Assembly: GCF_031844845.1 (NCBI RefSeq)
Contig: NZ_JAVRMB020000128.1
Location: forward strand, 1-64,000
Source of the DNA: Endozoicomonas sp031844845
GTDB lineage: Bacteria > Pseudomonadota > Gammaproteobacteria > Pseudomonadales > Endozoicomonadaceae
Length of the DNA: 64,000 nucleotides
Reading direction: 5' to 3'
Shown: one piece after another, positions 44,966-53,341 of the stretch
How positions within the stretch are numbered: the first letter of the stretch is position 1
Layout of the letters: each line of letters opens with the position of its first letter
The notes under the pieces: generated by a model
What the model was told of the DNA's origin: nothing
The model's input: the letters and a program-made list of their open reading frames with translations, nothing else
The model's database searches: none
Translations under genes and position numbers: made by a program

Positions 44966-45286
44966 ATGAGTAAAAAGACAATTGCAGTTTTGGTAGCAAT
45001 GCTGCTGGCCATCGGTGTGGCAGGTTGGTTTTTCTATGCCACTTTCTATGCCGGGAATGACAGACCTGTAGCGTTGCCCGTTACGGATATTGTGCCTGTT
45101 GAGGACGTAACCTCAGACGCTTCAGTTAAAGAGGTTACAGAGTATCCTGAAGTAGGTTTTGATGAGCCATCTGATGAAACCCGAATTATCCTCGTGGAGC
45201 CGGAAAATGGGGAGCTGACTGATCTGTTGTCGGAAAAAGTCATTCGCAATGACAAGATTGTCGACAAGTCGCCCACTGAACAATAA
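44966..45286 (+). CDS. Single-span membrane protein of unknown function
   Basis: 106 residues. The N-terminal signal anchor (KKTIAVLVAMLLAIGVAGWF) is followed by an acidic, Pro/Val/Glu-rich periplasmic tail without recognisable domain. The ATG at 44966 follows GAGGGTGGG; a TTG at 44951 is in frame but less likely. It lies 67 bases after the SlyB-like gene and may be co-transcribed. Function unknown. Confidence 0.65.
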   Translation: MSKKTIAVLVAMLLAIGVAGWFFYATFYAGNDRPVALPVTDIVPVEDVTSDASVKEVTEYPEVGFDEPSDETRIILVEPENGELTDLLSEKVIRNDKIVDKSPTEQ

Positions 45287-45396
45287 AGGTCGTGTGAGAA
45301 ATATCTCACGTTGTTCAGCGTGATCGCTGCTGTTGCCATAGATAGTGGGCTGATAACGTAAATCGTGCATGGATGCACTTTTCACATGGATGTGAG

Positions 45397-45426
45397 CCCA
45401 CCAGTTGACCTGGTGGGTTTTTTTTT
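45397..45426 (+). terminator. Rho-independent terminator
   Basis: CCCACCAG-TTGAC-CTGGTGGG followed by a run of T. It ends the transcript of the two preceding envelope genes. Confidence 0.9.
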
Positions 45427-45555
45427 GCCTTCTGTTTGACATCTTTCCAGTTCTATCAAGACTTCTTGCAAAGCCATCGCCGTTTTTTTACTGTGTGGAG
45501 GCGGTGTTTCATCGTCATAATTCTTTCATAATAATGTGTTAATGGAGCCTGCCAG

Positions 45556-46407
45556 ATGCCCTTGTTGATTGAGCCGGAGATGCTGGCAACCCTGTTGAAA
45601 GATGAGCACCTGATTCTGCTGGATGCCCGGTTCAGCCTTGCTGAACCCAAACAGGGGCGGGTGATGTATCTGCAGGGTCATATTCCCGGTGCTACCTATG
45701 GGAACCTTGAAGAGGATCTCTCAGGCCTTATTGTTCCGGGCAAAACCGGAAGGCACCCACTGCCCGAACCGGAAGATTGGCTGGCTACCCTCAGGTCGTG
45801 GGGTATTGATGAGCAATCACAGGTTGTGGTTTACGACGATGGCAGTCATGCCATGGCAGCGAGGGCCTGGTGGTTACTCCGTTGGGCGGGTGTTTTTCAG
45901 GTCAAAATATTGCATGGCGGCATGAAAGCCTGGCTTGCCGGTCGTTATCCGGTAACAGCGGATATTCCAAAAAGGCCTGAAAGTCAGCACCGATTTTCAA
46001 CGGGATATATGCCGGTGGTTTCTGCAGAAGACTTGCTTGTTGAAATGGAATCAGAAGGAAACGGTCAGCTACATAAGCTGATTGATGCCAGGGCTTATGA
46101 GCGCTTCCGTGGTGATGAGGAATCACTGGATCCTGTTGCTGGCCATATTCCCGGTGCGGTATGCCGGCCATTTACCGAGAATCTGGATGAAGATGGCCGC
46201 TTTCTGTCTGCGGATAACCTGCGAGAAATATTGACTTCGCTGATTGGCGAAGATTCCCGGCCGGTCTTCTACTGTGGTTCCGGAGTTACCGCGTGCCACA
46301 ATATTTTTGCCATGGAGTATGCTGGCTTGTCAGGCGCAACGCTTTATCCCGGATCGTGGAGTGAATGGATTACAGACCCCGGGCATCCAATCGCCAGGGG
46401 TCAATAG
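45556..46407 (+). CDS. Thiosulfate/3-mercaptopyruvate sulfurtransferase (two rhodanese domains)
   Basis: 283 residues: an inactive N-terminal rhodanese domain (with VYDDGSHAMAARAWWLL) and an active C-terminal one with Cys240 in the loop CGSGVTA. That loop is typical of mercaptopyruvate-preferring SseA-type enzymes. It transfers sulfur from 3-mercaptopyruvate or thiosulfate to thiol acceptors or cyanide. The linker and GHIPGA motifs are present in both halves. Cytoplasmic, monocistronic. Confidence 0.9.
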   Translation: MPLLIEPEMLATLLKDEHLILLDARFSLAEPKQGRVMYLQGHIPGATYGNLEEDLSGLIVPGKTGRHPLPEPEDWLATLRSWGIDEQSQVVVYDDGSHAMAARAWWLLRWAGVFQVKILHGGMKAWLAGRYPVTADIPKRPESQHRFSTGYMPVVSAEDLLVEMESEGNGQLHKLIDARAYERFRGDEESLDPVAGHIPGAVCRPFTENLDEDGRFLSADNLREILTSLIGEDSRPVFYCGSGVTACHNIFAMEYAGLSGATLYPGSWSEWITDPGHPIARGQ

Positions 46408-46418
46408 TCATTCATCAT

Positions 46419-46667
46419 TCAGAGTAATCCGCGGGACTTAACCGGGCTCAGCTCACGGATGTACTCCTGCTGAGCCAGCCTGCCAACAATCTGGTGCTGG
46501 CTGGAAAAGCCAGATACGCACATATTTATTTCATACTGATCTTTTTGTGGGTTCAGTTCGGCTGAAAAACTTTTCAGGTGCAGCCCATTCTCGCTGCTGC
46601 ATTGGAGAACCTGTTCCAGAGCATTTGGGTCATTTGTAGTGATGAGCCGGAGGTTCAGTTCGTTCAC
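46419..46667 (-). CDS. IlvM-like ACT-domain protein
   Basis: 82 residues forming one ACT-like βαββαβ domain. ALEQVLQCSSENGLHLKSF and YEINMCVSG align well by eye with IlvM, the small subunit of acetolactate synthase II. No large subunit (ilvG) is adjacent, so it could be an orphan regulatory subunit or an ACT protein of another role. A bidirectional hairpin terminator lies 35 bases upstream of its start, and a second hairpin lies further out, giving an attenuator-like leader. Confidence 0.6.
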   Translation of the reverse strand: MNELNLRLITTNDPNALEQVLQCSSENGLHLKSFSAELNPQKDQYEINMCVSGFSSQHQIVGRLAQQEYIRELSPVKSRGLL

Positions 46668-46701
46668 GCTCTTGTTCCTTTCAGTGGGGTAAACATAAAA
46701 A

Positions 46702-46731
46702 AGCCCCCGGACCGGTTAGGGTGCGGGGGCT
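46702..46731 (-). terminator. Bidirectional terminator / possible attenuator
   Basis: Stem AGCCCCCG/CGGGGGCT with T-runs on both sides (TTTTTTATG on the minus strand, CGTTTTTG on the plus). On the minus strand it stands just before the ACT gene, where it could act as an attenuator. Confidence 0.7.
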
Positions 46732-46764
46732 CGTTTTTGCTTTTCAGCTATCCACGATCCCCCC

Positions 46765-46789
46765 TCCGGCACATCATAATTTTGCCGGA
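46765..46789 (-). promoter_or_regulatory. Leader hairpin upstream of the ACT gene
   Basis: Perfect 7-base stem TCCGGCA/TGCCGGA with an 11-base loop, 33 bases beyond the terminator hairpin in the minus-strand leader. A short minus-strand frame starting MITIKSGK crosses both and stops in the terminator loop. Confidence 0.35.
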
Positions 46790-47204
46790 TTTAATGGTGA
46801 TCATGGAAGGCAGTGAAAAATTCATGGTTGTTAGTATAGTTACGTATTGTCGTCTGGGTAGAACTTATAACAAAAAAAGACGCTGTCTATAAAGCTGCAT
46901 CATTGGTTAGTCAGTGGTAATGCTCTCTTGATTAAAACCGCAACGAGCGCAACATTCGTTGTTATGATCCAAGGCTCAAGCTGCCTTTATGCAAGTCCTA
47001 AATACAATCATTACTTTGAAAATAGAGAAATGATTGTATTATTGCGACCAAAAGACCCGCACAGGGCAAGGCTTGTTGCGTTCGTTGCATTTTTTTCAAC
47101 TGAGCATTTTTCATATTTTATTGCTGGGAATAACGTCAGAGCCTTGATGATTTTATTCAGGTAGAATGGCCGTTTTTAAAGTGTGTGAAAGAGCTGGTGA
47201 CTGA

Positions 47205-48569
47205 ATGAATTCATGGAGTGTTGATAGCTGGAGACGTATGCCGCTGCTCCAGCTTCCAGAATATCCCGACCAGGAAAAATTGAGCCGGGTTGAGCGGGAA
47301 CTTGCTGCAATGCCACCACTGGTGTTTGCAGGTGAAGTGAATGAATTGAGAAACCGTCTGGCAGAAGCCACTGAAGGCAAAGCTTTTTTACTGCAGGGTG
47401 GTGACTGTGCAGAGAGCTTCCGTGAGTTTTCTGCCAACAATATTCGGGATACCTTTAAAGTTTTGATGCAGATGGCTGTGGTGCTCACCTTTGGGGCAGC
47501 CTGTCCGGTGATCAAAGTGGGGCGTTTAGCGGGTCAGTTTGCCAAGCCAAGAACCACGGGCAGTGAAACCATTAATGGTGTTGAACTGCCTATTTATCGC
47601 GGCGATATTATTAACGGTACTGAATTTACCCAGGCCTCCCGAGAACCAGATCCACAAAGAATGCTGCAGGCCTATAATCAGTCTGTATCAACATTGAACC
47701 TGCTTCGTGCTTTTGCCCAGGGCGGGTTGGCATCTCTTGAACAGGCTCATGCCTGGAACCTGGACTTTGTTTCCCATAGTCCACAGTCCGATCAGTACCG
47801 ACATATGGCCGACCGGATTGATGAAACCCTGGACTTTATGAGAGCCTGTGGCATTTCTTCAGAGAACTCATCCACCATTCGTGAGACCGCGTTTTATACC
47901 TCTCATGAAGCATTATTGCTCCCTTACGAGCAGGCGTTAACCCGTCGTGACAGTCTTTCTGGCGACTGGTATGACTGTTCTGCCCATATGCTCTGGGTTG
48001 GTGACCGCACCCGTCAGGTGGATGGTGGCCATGTGGAATTTATCCGTGGCATACAAAATCCCATTGGTTTGAAGGCCGGTCCAACTCTGCCGCCGGATGA
48101 CCTGATTCGCCTGATTGACCTGATCAACCCGGAAAACATTCCCGGCAAGTTGAACGTCATCGTTCGTATGGGAGCTGACAATGTAGAGAAAGGTCTGCCA
48201 CCTCTGCTTAAAGCCGTTCAACGGGAAGGGAGGAATGTGCTCTGGAGTTGTGACCCGATGCACGGGAATACCTACAAAGCCAGCAGTGGCTATAAAACCC
48301 GTGAAGTGGCTAAAATCCTTGCGGAGGTTGAACAGTTCTTTGCTGTTCACCGGGCGGAAGGAACCTATGCTGGTGGTGTCCACTTTGAGATGACCGGACA
48401 GAATGTGACCGAATGTGTTGGTGGTGCTCATGCGGTCACCGAAGATCACCTGGGCAACCGCTACCATACTCATTGTGACCCACGGTTGAATGCTGACCAG
48501 GCGCTGGAACTGGCATTCCTTATTGCTGAAACACTGAAGAAGTGTCGTAAGCTGAGGGATTCAAAGTAA
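47205..48569 (+). CDS. 3-deoxy-7-phosphoheptulonate synthase, class II
   Basis: 454-residue plant/AroA(II)-type DAHP synthase, first step of the shikimate pathway (phosphoenolpyruvate plus erythrose 4-phosphate). Conserved family segments are QGGDCAESF, KVGRLAGQFAKPR, LWVGDRTRQ, IVRMGADNVEKGLPPL and WSCDPMHGN. The ATG at 47205 gives the typical WSVDSWR start. It is unrelated in sequence to the AroF/G/H type. A macrodomain gene follows 13 bases later. Confidence 0.95.
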   Translation: MNSWSVDSWRRMPLLQLPEYPDQEKLSRVERELAAMPPLVFAGEVNELRNRLAEATEGKAFLLQGGDCAESFREFSANNIRDTFKVLMQMAVVLTFGAACPVIKVGRLAGQFAKPRTTGSETINGVELPIYRGDIINGTEFTQASREPDPQRMLQAYNQSVSTLNLLRAFAQGGLASLEQAHAWNLDFVSHSPQSDQYRHMADRIDETLDFMRACGISSENSSTIRETAFYTSHEALLLPYEQALTRRDSLSGDWYDCSAHMLWVGDRTRQVDGGHVEFIRGIQNPIGLKAGPTLPPDDLIRLIDLINPENIPGKLNVIVRMGADNVEKGLPPLLKAVQREGRNVLWSCDPMHGNTYKASSGYKTREVAKILAEVEQFFAVHRAEGTYAGGVHFEMTGQNVTECVGGAHAVTEDHLGNRYHTHCDPRLNADQALELAFLIAETLKKCRKLRDSK

Positions 48570-48582
48570 ACGAGGCAAAACC

Positions 48583-49104
48583 ATGAAAGAGCGCATTGAC
48601 ATCATCCAGGGCGACATTACCAAAATGGCTGTGGATGCTATTGTCAATGCGGCAAACAGTGGTCTGCTGGGCGGAGGTGGCGTCGATGGAGCTATTCATC
48701 GCGCTGCGGGACCTGAGCTTCTGGCCGCCTGCCGGGAAATCGGTGGCTGTCCAACCGGTGAGGTGCGGGTAACTCCTGCATTTCACCTCTCTTCAAAGTA
48801 TATCTTGCATGCGGTCGGCCCTATCTGGCAGGGTGGAAGTGCAGGTGAACCTGACCTGCTTCGTTCCTGTTACCGTAATGCCCTTGAGGAAGTATCAAAC
48901 AGACAACTGGAGTCCATAGCTTTTCCCGCCATCAGTTGCGGTGTTTATGGTTATCCACATCAGGAAGCCGCCAGTATTGCCTTGAATGAGGTGTGGCAGT
49001 GGTTAAGTGATCATGGGTTCCCCCACAAGGTAGTATTCGTTCTGTTTGACCAGCCAATGGCTAAACTCTATCAGCGCCTTTTAGCCGATAAGTATAAAAA
49101 ATAG
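48583..49104 (+). CDS. Macrodomain ADP-ribose hydrolase (YmdB-like)
   Basis: 173 residues: a single macrodomain with IIQGDITKMAVDAIVNAANS, the ribose-binding GGGGVDGAIHRAAG loop and the phosphate loop FPAISCGVYGYP. Relatives deacetylate O-acetyl-ADP-ribose or remove ADP-ribose from proteins. It is probably co-transcribed with the DAHP synthase gene given the 13-base gap, though no functional link is apparent. Confidence 0.92.
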   Translation: MKERIDIIQGDITKMAVDAIVNAANSGLLGGGGVDGAIHRAAGPELLAACREIGGCPTGEVRVTPAFHLSSKYILHAVGPIWQGGSAGEPDLLRSCYRNALEEVSNRQLESIAFPAISCGVYGYPHQEAASIALNEVWQWLSDHGFPHKVVFVLFDQPMAKLYQRLLADKYKK

Positions 49105-49125
49105 TCATTATTTATACTCTGGCTG

Positions 49126-49153
49126 TTGACTTATCAGTCAAAAACAATATGAT
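49126..49153 (+). promoter_or_regulatory. σ70 promoter of tRNA-Pro
   Basis: TTGACT (49126-49131), a 16-base spacer, then TATGAT (49148-49153), 13 bases before the tRNA 5' end. Confidence 0.7.
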
Positions 49154-49166
49154 AGCTGTCGTTTAA

Positions 49167-49243
49167 CGGGGTATAGCGCAGTCTGGTAGCGCGCCTGCTT
49201 TGGGAGCAGGATGTCGGGAGTTCGAATCTCTCTACCCCGACCA
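49167..49243 (+). tRNA. tRNA-Pro (anticodon TGG)
   Basis: 77 bases including an encoded CCA. The acceptor CGGGGTA pairs with TACCCCG, the D-arm is GCGC-AGTCTGGTA-GCGC, the anticodon loop is TTTGGGA within CCTGC/GCAGG, and the T-arm is GGGAG-TTCGAAT-CTCTC. The loop gives TGG, decoding proline codons. Confidence 0.95.
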
Positions 49244-49336
49244 ACTTTCCTTTCTTATTTCTCCTTGTAAAGTTTCACTGACTTTTCTCTTGTCACATTG
49301 ACAGGTTTCTCTGCATGTCTAGAATAGCAATGGCTT

Positions 49337-49409
49337 CAGCGTGTAGTGCTGGTAGCGTATTTCGTTCGGGACGAAAGGGTCGGGAGTTCGAATCTCTCTA
49401 CGCCGACCA
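49337..49409 (+). pseudogene. Degenerate tRNA-Pro-like sequence (anticodon CGG)
   Basis: 73 bases ending in CCA. The T-arm matches the upstream tRNA-Pro exactly, and the anticodon stem TTTCG/CGAAA is perfect around TTCGGGA (CGG). The D-arm lacks about four bases (loop only TGGTA) and its stem has two G·T pairs. The acceptor has an A·C mismatch at position 2-71 and a G·T at 7-66. It is probably a decaying or unusual tRNA; expression is unknown. Confidence 0.6.
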
Positions 49410-49504
49410 GTGAAATCAATGGGTTGAAAATTTTACATGTAATTGTGTATTTATTTGATGCCGGGTTGAGAGCAAAACAACTGTCTTATCGAACTATCGT
49501 GGCT

Positions 49505-49650
49505 TGTAGTGGTCAAGTAAAAATGGACACAAGTTAAGCCGCTGTTCTCAATTCCTGTTATTCAAAATCCACCGGACTCATTTAATCCAGGTGTGAATGC
49601 AATCTCTCGTTGTTGTAGAACAAAATATAATCAACAACAATGCTTCTCAC
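49505..49650 (-). pseudogene. IS3-family transposase remnant
   Basis: The minus strand encodes VDYILFYNNERLHSHLD, then TAA, then MSPVDFE, the conserved C-terminus of IS3-type OrfB with a Tyr-to-stop change. The element's end, TGTAGTGGTCAAGTAAAAAT, is at 49505-49524. The rest of the element is missing. Confidence 0.75.
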
Positions 49651-49707
49651 CGGGTATCGTAAATTGAGTCATTTTTCCCTGTTTAGACGTTTGCCGATTG
49701 AGTGTCA

Positions 49708-50208
49708 TCAAGTAGTCTCCGGCTGCCTGCAGTGCTCCAGTTGTTTGACCAGATCGCAGAAGGCTATACGATTATTCTCATTCAGGCTCATTAGAACTCT
49801 ATGGGCATCAAGTACGCGGGCATGAGTGGATTCCTCACAACTGTCGCTACACTCAATTTCCCGATAGTCATTCGTATGGTTTCCATCATCTTCAACAATA
49901 ACGAAAATCCGCTCAAAACCCATGCTCATCAGAATTCGGGTAATGTCAGGTTGTGGAGATAGTAGAACAGGGCGCTGGTTTATCTGCTTTCTGGCCATAA
50001 TGGACAGTTTGGCAAGCAGGCCAAGTGAAGTGCTGTCAATGGTTTCTGCTTCAGACAGGTCAACAATAACAGAGCGAAACTCTGGTTCCTCAAACATGGC
50101 CTGAAGGAAAGTCTCCAGGCTGGAACACAGGGTAAGTCGCACTTCTCCGATCAGTTTGAGTACGTAAGTACCCTCACTTTCGGCAAACTGTATTTTTCCA
50201 GGATTCAT
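49708..50208 (-). CDS. STAS-domain anti-sigma factor antagonist (RssC-like)
   Basis: 166 residues. A STAS domain covers about 1-105, with the phosphorylatable serine region ETIDSTSLGLLAKLS (Ser59 is the likely site) and an F.E.A-like strand. The C-terminal ~60 residues are an extension rich in Glu/Asp/Cys. The gene starts two bases after the response-regulator phosphatase gene, the same pairing as rssB-rssC in Pseudomonas. The phosphatase would control its phosphorylation state (inference from family). Confidence 0.85.
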   Translation of the reverse strand: MNPGKIQFAESEGTYVLKLIGEVRLTLCSSLETFLQAMFEEPEFRSVIVDLSEAETIDSTSLGLLAKLSIMARKQINQRPVLLSPQPDITRILMSMGFERIFVIVEDDGNHTNDYREIECSDSCEESTHARVLDAHRVLMSLNENNRIAFCDLVKQLEHCRQPETT

Positions 50209-50210
50209 GA

Positions 50211-51383
50211 TCAGTTTCGAGCCAGTATCAGCATGGCAATATCATCAGGTGCTTCCTGATTACCATCAAGCCCCAGTTTCTCTGTCAGTGCTGCTACCGT
50301 GTCGGCTCCTTCTCTGATAACCGATAGTAAATAATCTTCCTTTTCTTTGAGGCTTTTCTGGGGCAAAACCTCAAGAATACCGTCCGATAGGATAGTTAAG
50401 CTGAATTGCTGAGGCAAGTCTATAATGGCGTCTTCATACACGGCATCTTCAAATAAGCCAACGGGAAGGCCTTTACCTTCGAGAAAGCGAACTTCCTTTC
50501 CCTGTGCAATGATGGGTAATGGGAAGTGTCCACCAAAAGAATACGTTAACGTTTGATCCCGAGTGTTAACGATGCCTCCAAAGACTGTGACGTGCTTGCC
50601 CAGACCGGTTTTCAGCAGACTGAGGTTAATATAATTCAGAACATGTGAAGGCTTAACCCGGATTTTACCGCCATGGGCGTGGTAGTCCTGGAGCAGGCTA
50701 ATGGACATGTGTTTTAACAGGACCGTCACAAACGCAGAAGAAGCTCCGTGCCCCGAAACATCCGCCAGGTAAAAAGCAAAACTGTGATCATTCAGGGTAA
50801 AATAATCAACAAAGTCACCACTCAAATACAGCGAGGGGATAATGTTGTGGTCAACCTTGAAACCCTGGAATTCCAATGGTTGCCCGGGGAGCATATTCAT
50901 CTGCACCTGACGTCCGGCTTTCTGGTCTTCCTCTAGCAATGTCAGGCTGCTTTTCAGTGAGTTGTTCGCTTTTTCAAGGCTGGCGCGATAACGCTTGTTT
51001 TCCATGAGTAACTGCGCTTTTTCCAGAGCCCGGTTGATGGCGTATTCCAGGACTTCCAGATCAACGATGGGTTTAACCAGAAAATCACTGGCGCCGAGAT
51101 GCAGGGCTTCAACGACATCGGTCATGACGCCAGCGCCAGAAACTACAATAAATGGAATATCGCTGGTCTCACTGCGAACCTGACTTAGCATGGTCAGGCC
51201 ATCCATTATCGGCATACGCAAGTCACACAGAATTAAGTCAGGTCGGTGTTCACGAAAAATATGGAGACCCTGCTGGCCATTCTCAGCTTCAAGGGCTTTA
51301 AAGCCACTTCCCTTTAGATAGGTAACAATGCTTTCGCGTACAATGGTGTCATCATCGATGACCAGAATGGTACTGCCGGTCAT
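50211..51383 (-). CDS. Response regulator with PP2C phosphatase domain (RssB-like)
   Basis: 390 residues from the ATG at 51383, whose MTGSTILVIDDD start fits a receiver domain; upstream in-frame codons to 51503 are not needed. The receiver has Asp10-12 and phosphoacceptor Asp54 (LILCDLRMPIMDG). A coiled linker follows (about 140-180). A PPM/SpoIIE-type phosphatase occupies about 190-390 (SGDFVDYF, YLADVSGHGASSAF, ILSDGILE, DDIAMLIL). It is probably co-transcribed with the STAS gene and controls a stress or sessile-life sigma pathway. Confidence 0.88.
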   Translation of the reverse strand: MTGSTILVIDDDTIVRESIVTYLKGSGFKALEAENGQQGLHIFREHRPDLILCDLRMPIMDGLTMLSQVRSETSDIPFIVVSGAGVMTDVVEALHLGASDFLVKPIVDLEVLEYAINRALEKAQLLMENKRYRASLEKANNSLKSSLTLLEEDQKAGRQVQMNMLPGQPLEFQGFKVDHNIIPSLYLSGDFVDYFTLNDHSFAFYLADVSGHGASSAFVTVLLKHMSISLLQDYHAHGGKIRVKPSHVLNYINLSLLKTGLGKHVTVFGGIVNTRDQTLTYSFGGHFPLPIIAQGKEVRFLEGKGLPVGLFEDAVYEDAIIDLPQQFSLTILSDGILEVLPQKSLKEKEDYLLSVIREGADTVAALTEKLGLDGNQEAPDDIAMLILARN

Positions 51384-51596
51384 GGATACACCTGCAAAGT
51401 AAAGAGATGATAAGAACCTGCCTGAGCCCGATACATTCGGATAAAAAACCACATTAAAATGTACAATTAAAGGAAAAGTACTCCCAACCTGGCTTGGCTG
51501 CAAGCGGGAGTCTTGGCAAGTTAATGTGTTTGCTTTGATTAATTGCTGTTGAAGGCTACAGCTATTTTTTGCTGGTTGTCTATCTTATTGGTTTCT

Positions 51597-52298
51597 TTAA
51601 AAATCATCTTCAGGTTGCTGGCCTGTGATTAAATATTCCCGTCTTTGTAAATAAGTATCCCGGATAAAGGTGTAGCGGTCGCCGAGGATCAGTTCTTCCG
51701 CATCCAGAAGCCGGGCGCGGCTATTGATGATATCAATGCCACCGACAATCCAGCGGTCACGCTCAGGTTTATGCCAGGTCACCGGGTTGGTTAATGCATC
51801 GGGAACCAGACCGGCTCCGGATCGCACTGTACCCGGACCAAACATGGGCAGCACCAGATAAGGGCCTGAAGGGGCTCCCCAGTGAGCAAAGGCCAGCCCG
51901 AAGTCACTGTAGCGTTTATCAAGACCCATGGCTGTTGCTACATCAATCAAACCGAGAATGCCTGCGGTAGAGTTGATGAGCAGGCGTTCTGATGAAACCA
52001 GTGCGTCCTGTCCTTTGAGCTGGATGCCGGCACTGGTAATATTACGGAATTCACCCAGGTTGCTGAAAAAGTTACTGACCAGTGTTTGTACCGGGTTTGG
52101 GGTAACGTAGTTATAGGTTTTGGCTACCGGCTTCAGGGCGTAAGTATCCACAGTGTCATTAAACTTGAACACCTTGCGGTTCCAGCGTTCCAGCGGATCA
52201 TCATAGGAGATGGGCTCTGAGCTGGTCGCCAGAACGGGTAACAGCATCAGCATCGTTACGACTACTGATTGAACGATAGTCGCAGGAGAATGATTCAC
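51597..52298 (-). CDS. mlaA: MlaA/VacJ-family outer-membrane phospholipid transport protein
   Basis: 233 residues. Conserved MlaA motifs: DPLERWNRKVFKFNDTVD, NFFSNLGE, RLLINSTAGILGLIDVAT, FGLAFAHWGAPSGPYLVLPM and FGPGTVRSGAG. MlaA extracts misplaced phospholipids from the outer leaflet with OmpC-type porins and hands them to the Mla system. Unlike typical MlaA, the signal region (VTMLMLLPVLATSSEP) has no lipobox cysteine, so this version may be a soluble or peptide-anchored periplasmic protein. No other mla genes are nearby. Confidence 0.9.
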   Translation of the reverse strand: MNHSPATIVQSVVVTMLMLLPVLATSSEPISYDDPLERWNRKVFKFNDTVDTYALKPVAKTYNYVTPNPVQTLVSNFFSNLGEFRNITSAGIQLKGQDALVSSERLLINSTAGILGLIDVATAMGLDKRYSDFGLAFAHWGAPSGPYLVLPMFGPGTVRSGAGLVPDALTNPVTWHKPERDRWIVGGIDIINSRARLLDAEELILGDRYTFIRDTYLQRREYLITGQQPEDDF

Positions 52299-52748
52299 AC
52301 GCTTGATTCCTTAATTGATTTTTAACGAGGCTTTATGTCAACAGAGCCTGTAGTGACTTAACCACGTTTATTCCCTACTGCCTACTGAATGGGGTGACGA
52401 TTAACGTTTATCTTATATCGCGATAAGCGGTTTACAGCAATTCCGAGATCAGCAAAATCTGAACTCTCCTGGTAAATTATTCTACCTTGTTCCCATGTGA
52501 TTTTGCTAACTCAATGACACTGAAGTGTATCCATCGGCATATTCTGGTGCAGCGTCACAGAGAGTAAAAAAAAATTTAAGCGTGCTTTTTTTGCTAACAT
52601 TATGAAAGCAAAGCAAAGGGTAGAATTGGTATGAAACTTGAGTACTAAAACTATGCAAATGATGGGTAGACAGGTTGCCCGAGAGGTGACAATATTTCCG
52701 ACTCGTCACCACAACATGTTATTTTTTTTTACCGTTCAAGGAGTGAAC
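52299..52748. other. Intergenic region between divergent genes
   Basis: No gene seen. It contains presumed promoters for mlaA (minus) and the FlgM-like gene (plus). An in-frame extension of the downstream ORF back to 52638 lacks a ribosome site. Confidence 0.35.
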
Positions 52749-52961
52749 ATGGTTAAGAATCATCGAGAGTCAAGTGAGAAGTTAGAAGGCTCCGAGAAGA
52801 GAATCAGCTTTGTTATCAACACCACTGAAGACAAAGTCAGCCGGTTACGCCAAGCTTATCTTGACGGCCAGTTAATGGTTAACAGTGAACGCCTCGCCGA
52901 TAAAATGCTGGCCTTTGAGCGTCAGCTTGAAATAGTCTTTCCTGAGAAAGATAGCCCATAA
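52749..52961 (+). CDS. Small FlgM-like (anti-σ28 family) protein
   Basis: 70 residues. The ATG at 52749 follows AAGGAGTGAAC. The C-terminal two thirds (EDKVSRLRQAYLDGQLMVNS, then ERLADKMLAFERQLE) resemble the σ28-binding helices of FlgM, including the K..LR.A..DG...V...R.ADK..AFE pattern. No flagellar gene is close, so it may be a divergent anti-sigma factor or a FlgM-fold regulator of another sigma factor. Moderate confidence because the match is short. Confidence 0.6.
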   Translation: MVKNHRESSEKLEGSEKRISFVINTTEDKVSRLRQAYLDGQLMVNSERLADKMLAFERQLEIVFPEKDSP

Positions 52962-53090
52962 GCTATTCCGCGAAATATTCGTCAAAAAAAACCTGAAAAT
53001 CCAAGGCTTGATCATCCTTTGTGAATGAAGTACGCTTCGAATCGCTCGGATTATGCATATGCCTTGGTATCCCAAGGCCGTAGTCAGCAG

Positions 53091-53167
<77 letters not shown>

Positions 53168-53178
53168 TATATTTCAAG

Positions 53179-53212
53179 GCCCGAAGCGTTAGTGAATGCT
53201 TCGGGCTTTTTT
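53179..53212 (+). terminator. Rho-independent terminator after tRNA-Arg
   Basis: GCCCGAAGC pairs with GCTTCGGGC around an A/T-rich loop, followed by TTTTTT. Confidence 0.9.
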
Positions 53213-53341
53213 GTTTCTGGTGGCGAGGGGGGCGTAAGGGGGGACGTAAGCAATTTGCTTGATCCGCCGGTGCTGTTTCTGAGCATTGGTACCTCTCTTA
53301 TTGGGCATTGAGTCAACTGGTGTCAGAGAATATAGCTGACA

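Larger units (their letters stand above)
46668..47204. other. Intergenic region between divergent ACT and DAHP synthase genes
   Basis: Holds the two hairpins listed separately (46702-46731, 46765-46789) and presumed promoters. An open frame at 46928-47164 lacks a ribosome site and family resemblance, and is not called. Confidence 0.4.

Noticed and set aside
46928..47164. 78-codon open frame before the DAHP synthase gene
   Set aside because: No ribosome site, no family resemblance and unusual composition; treated as non-coding.
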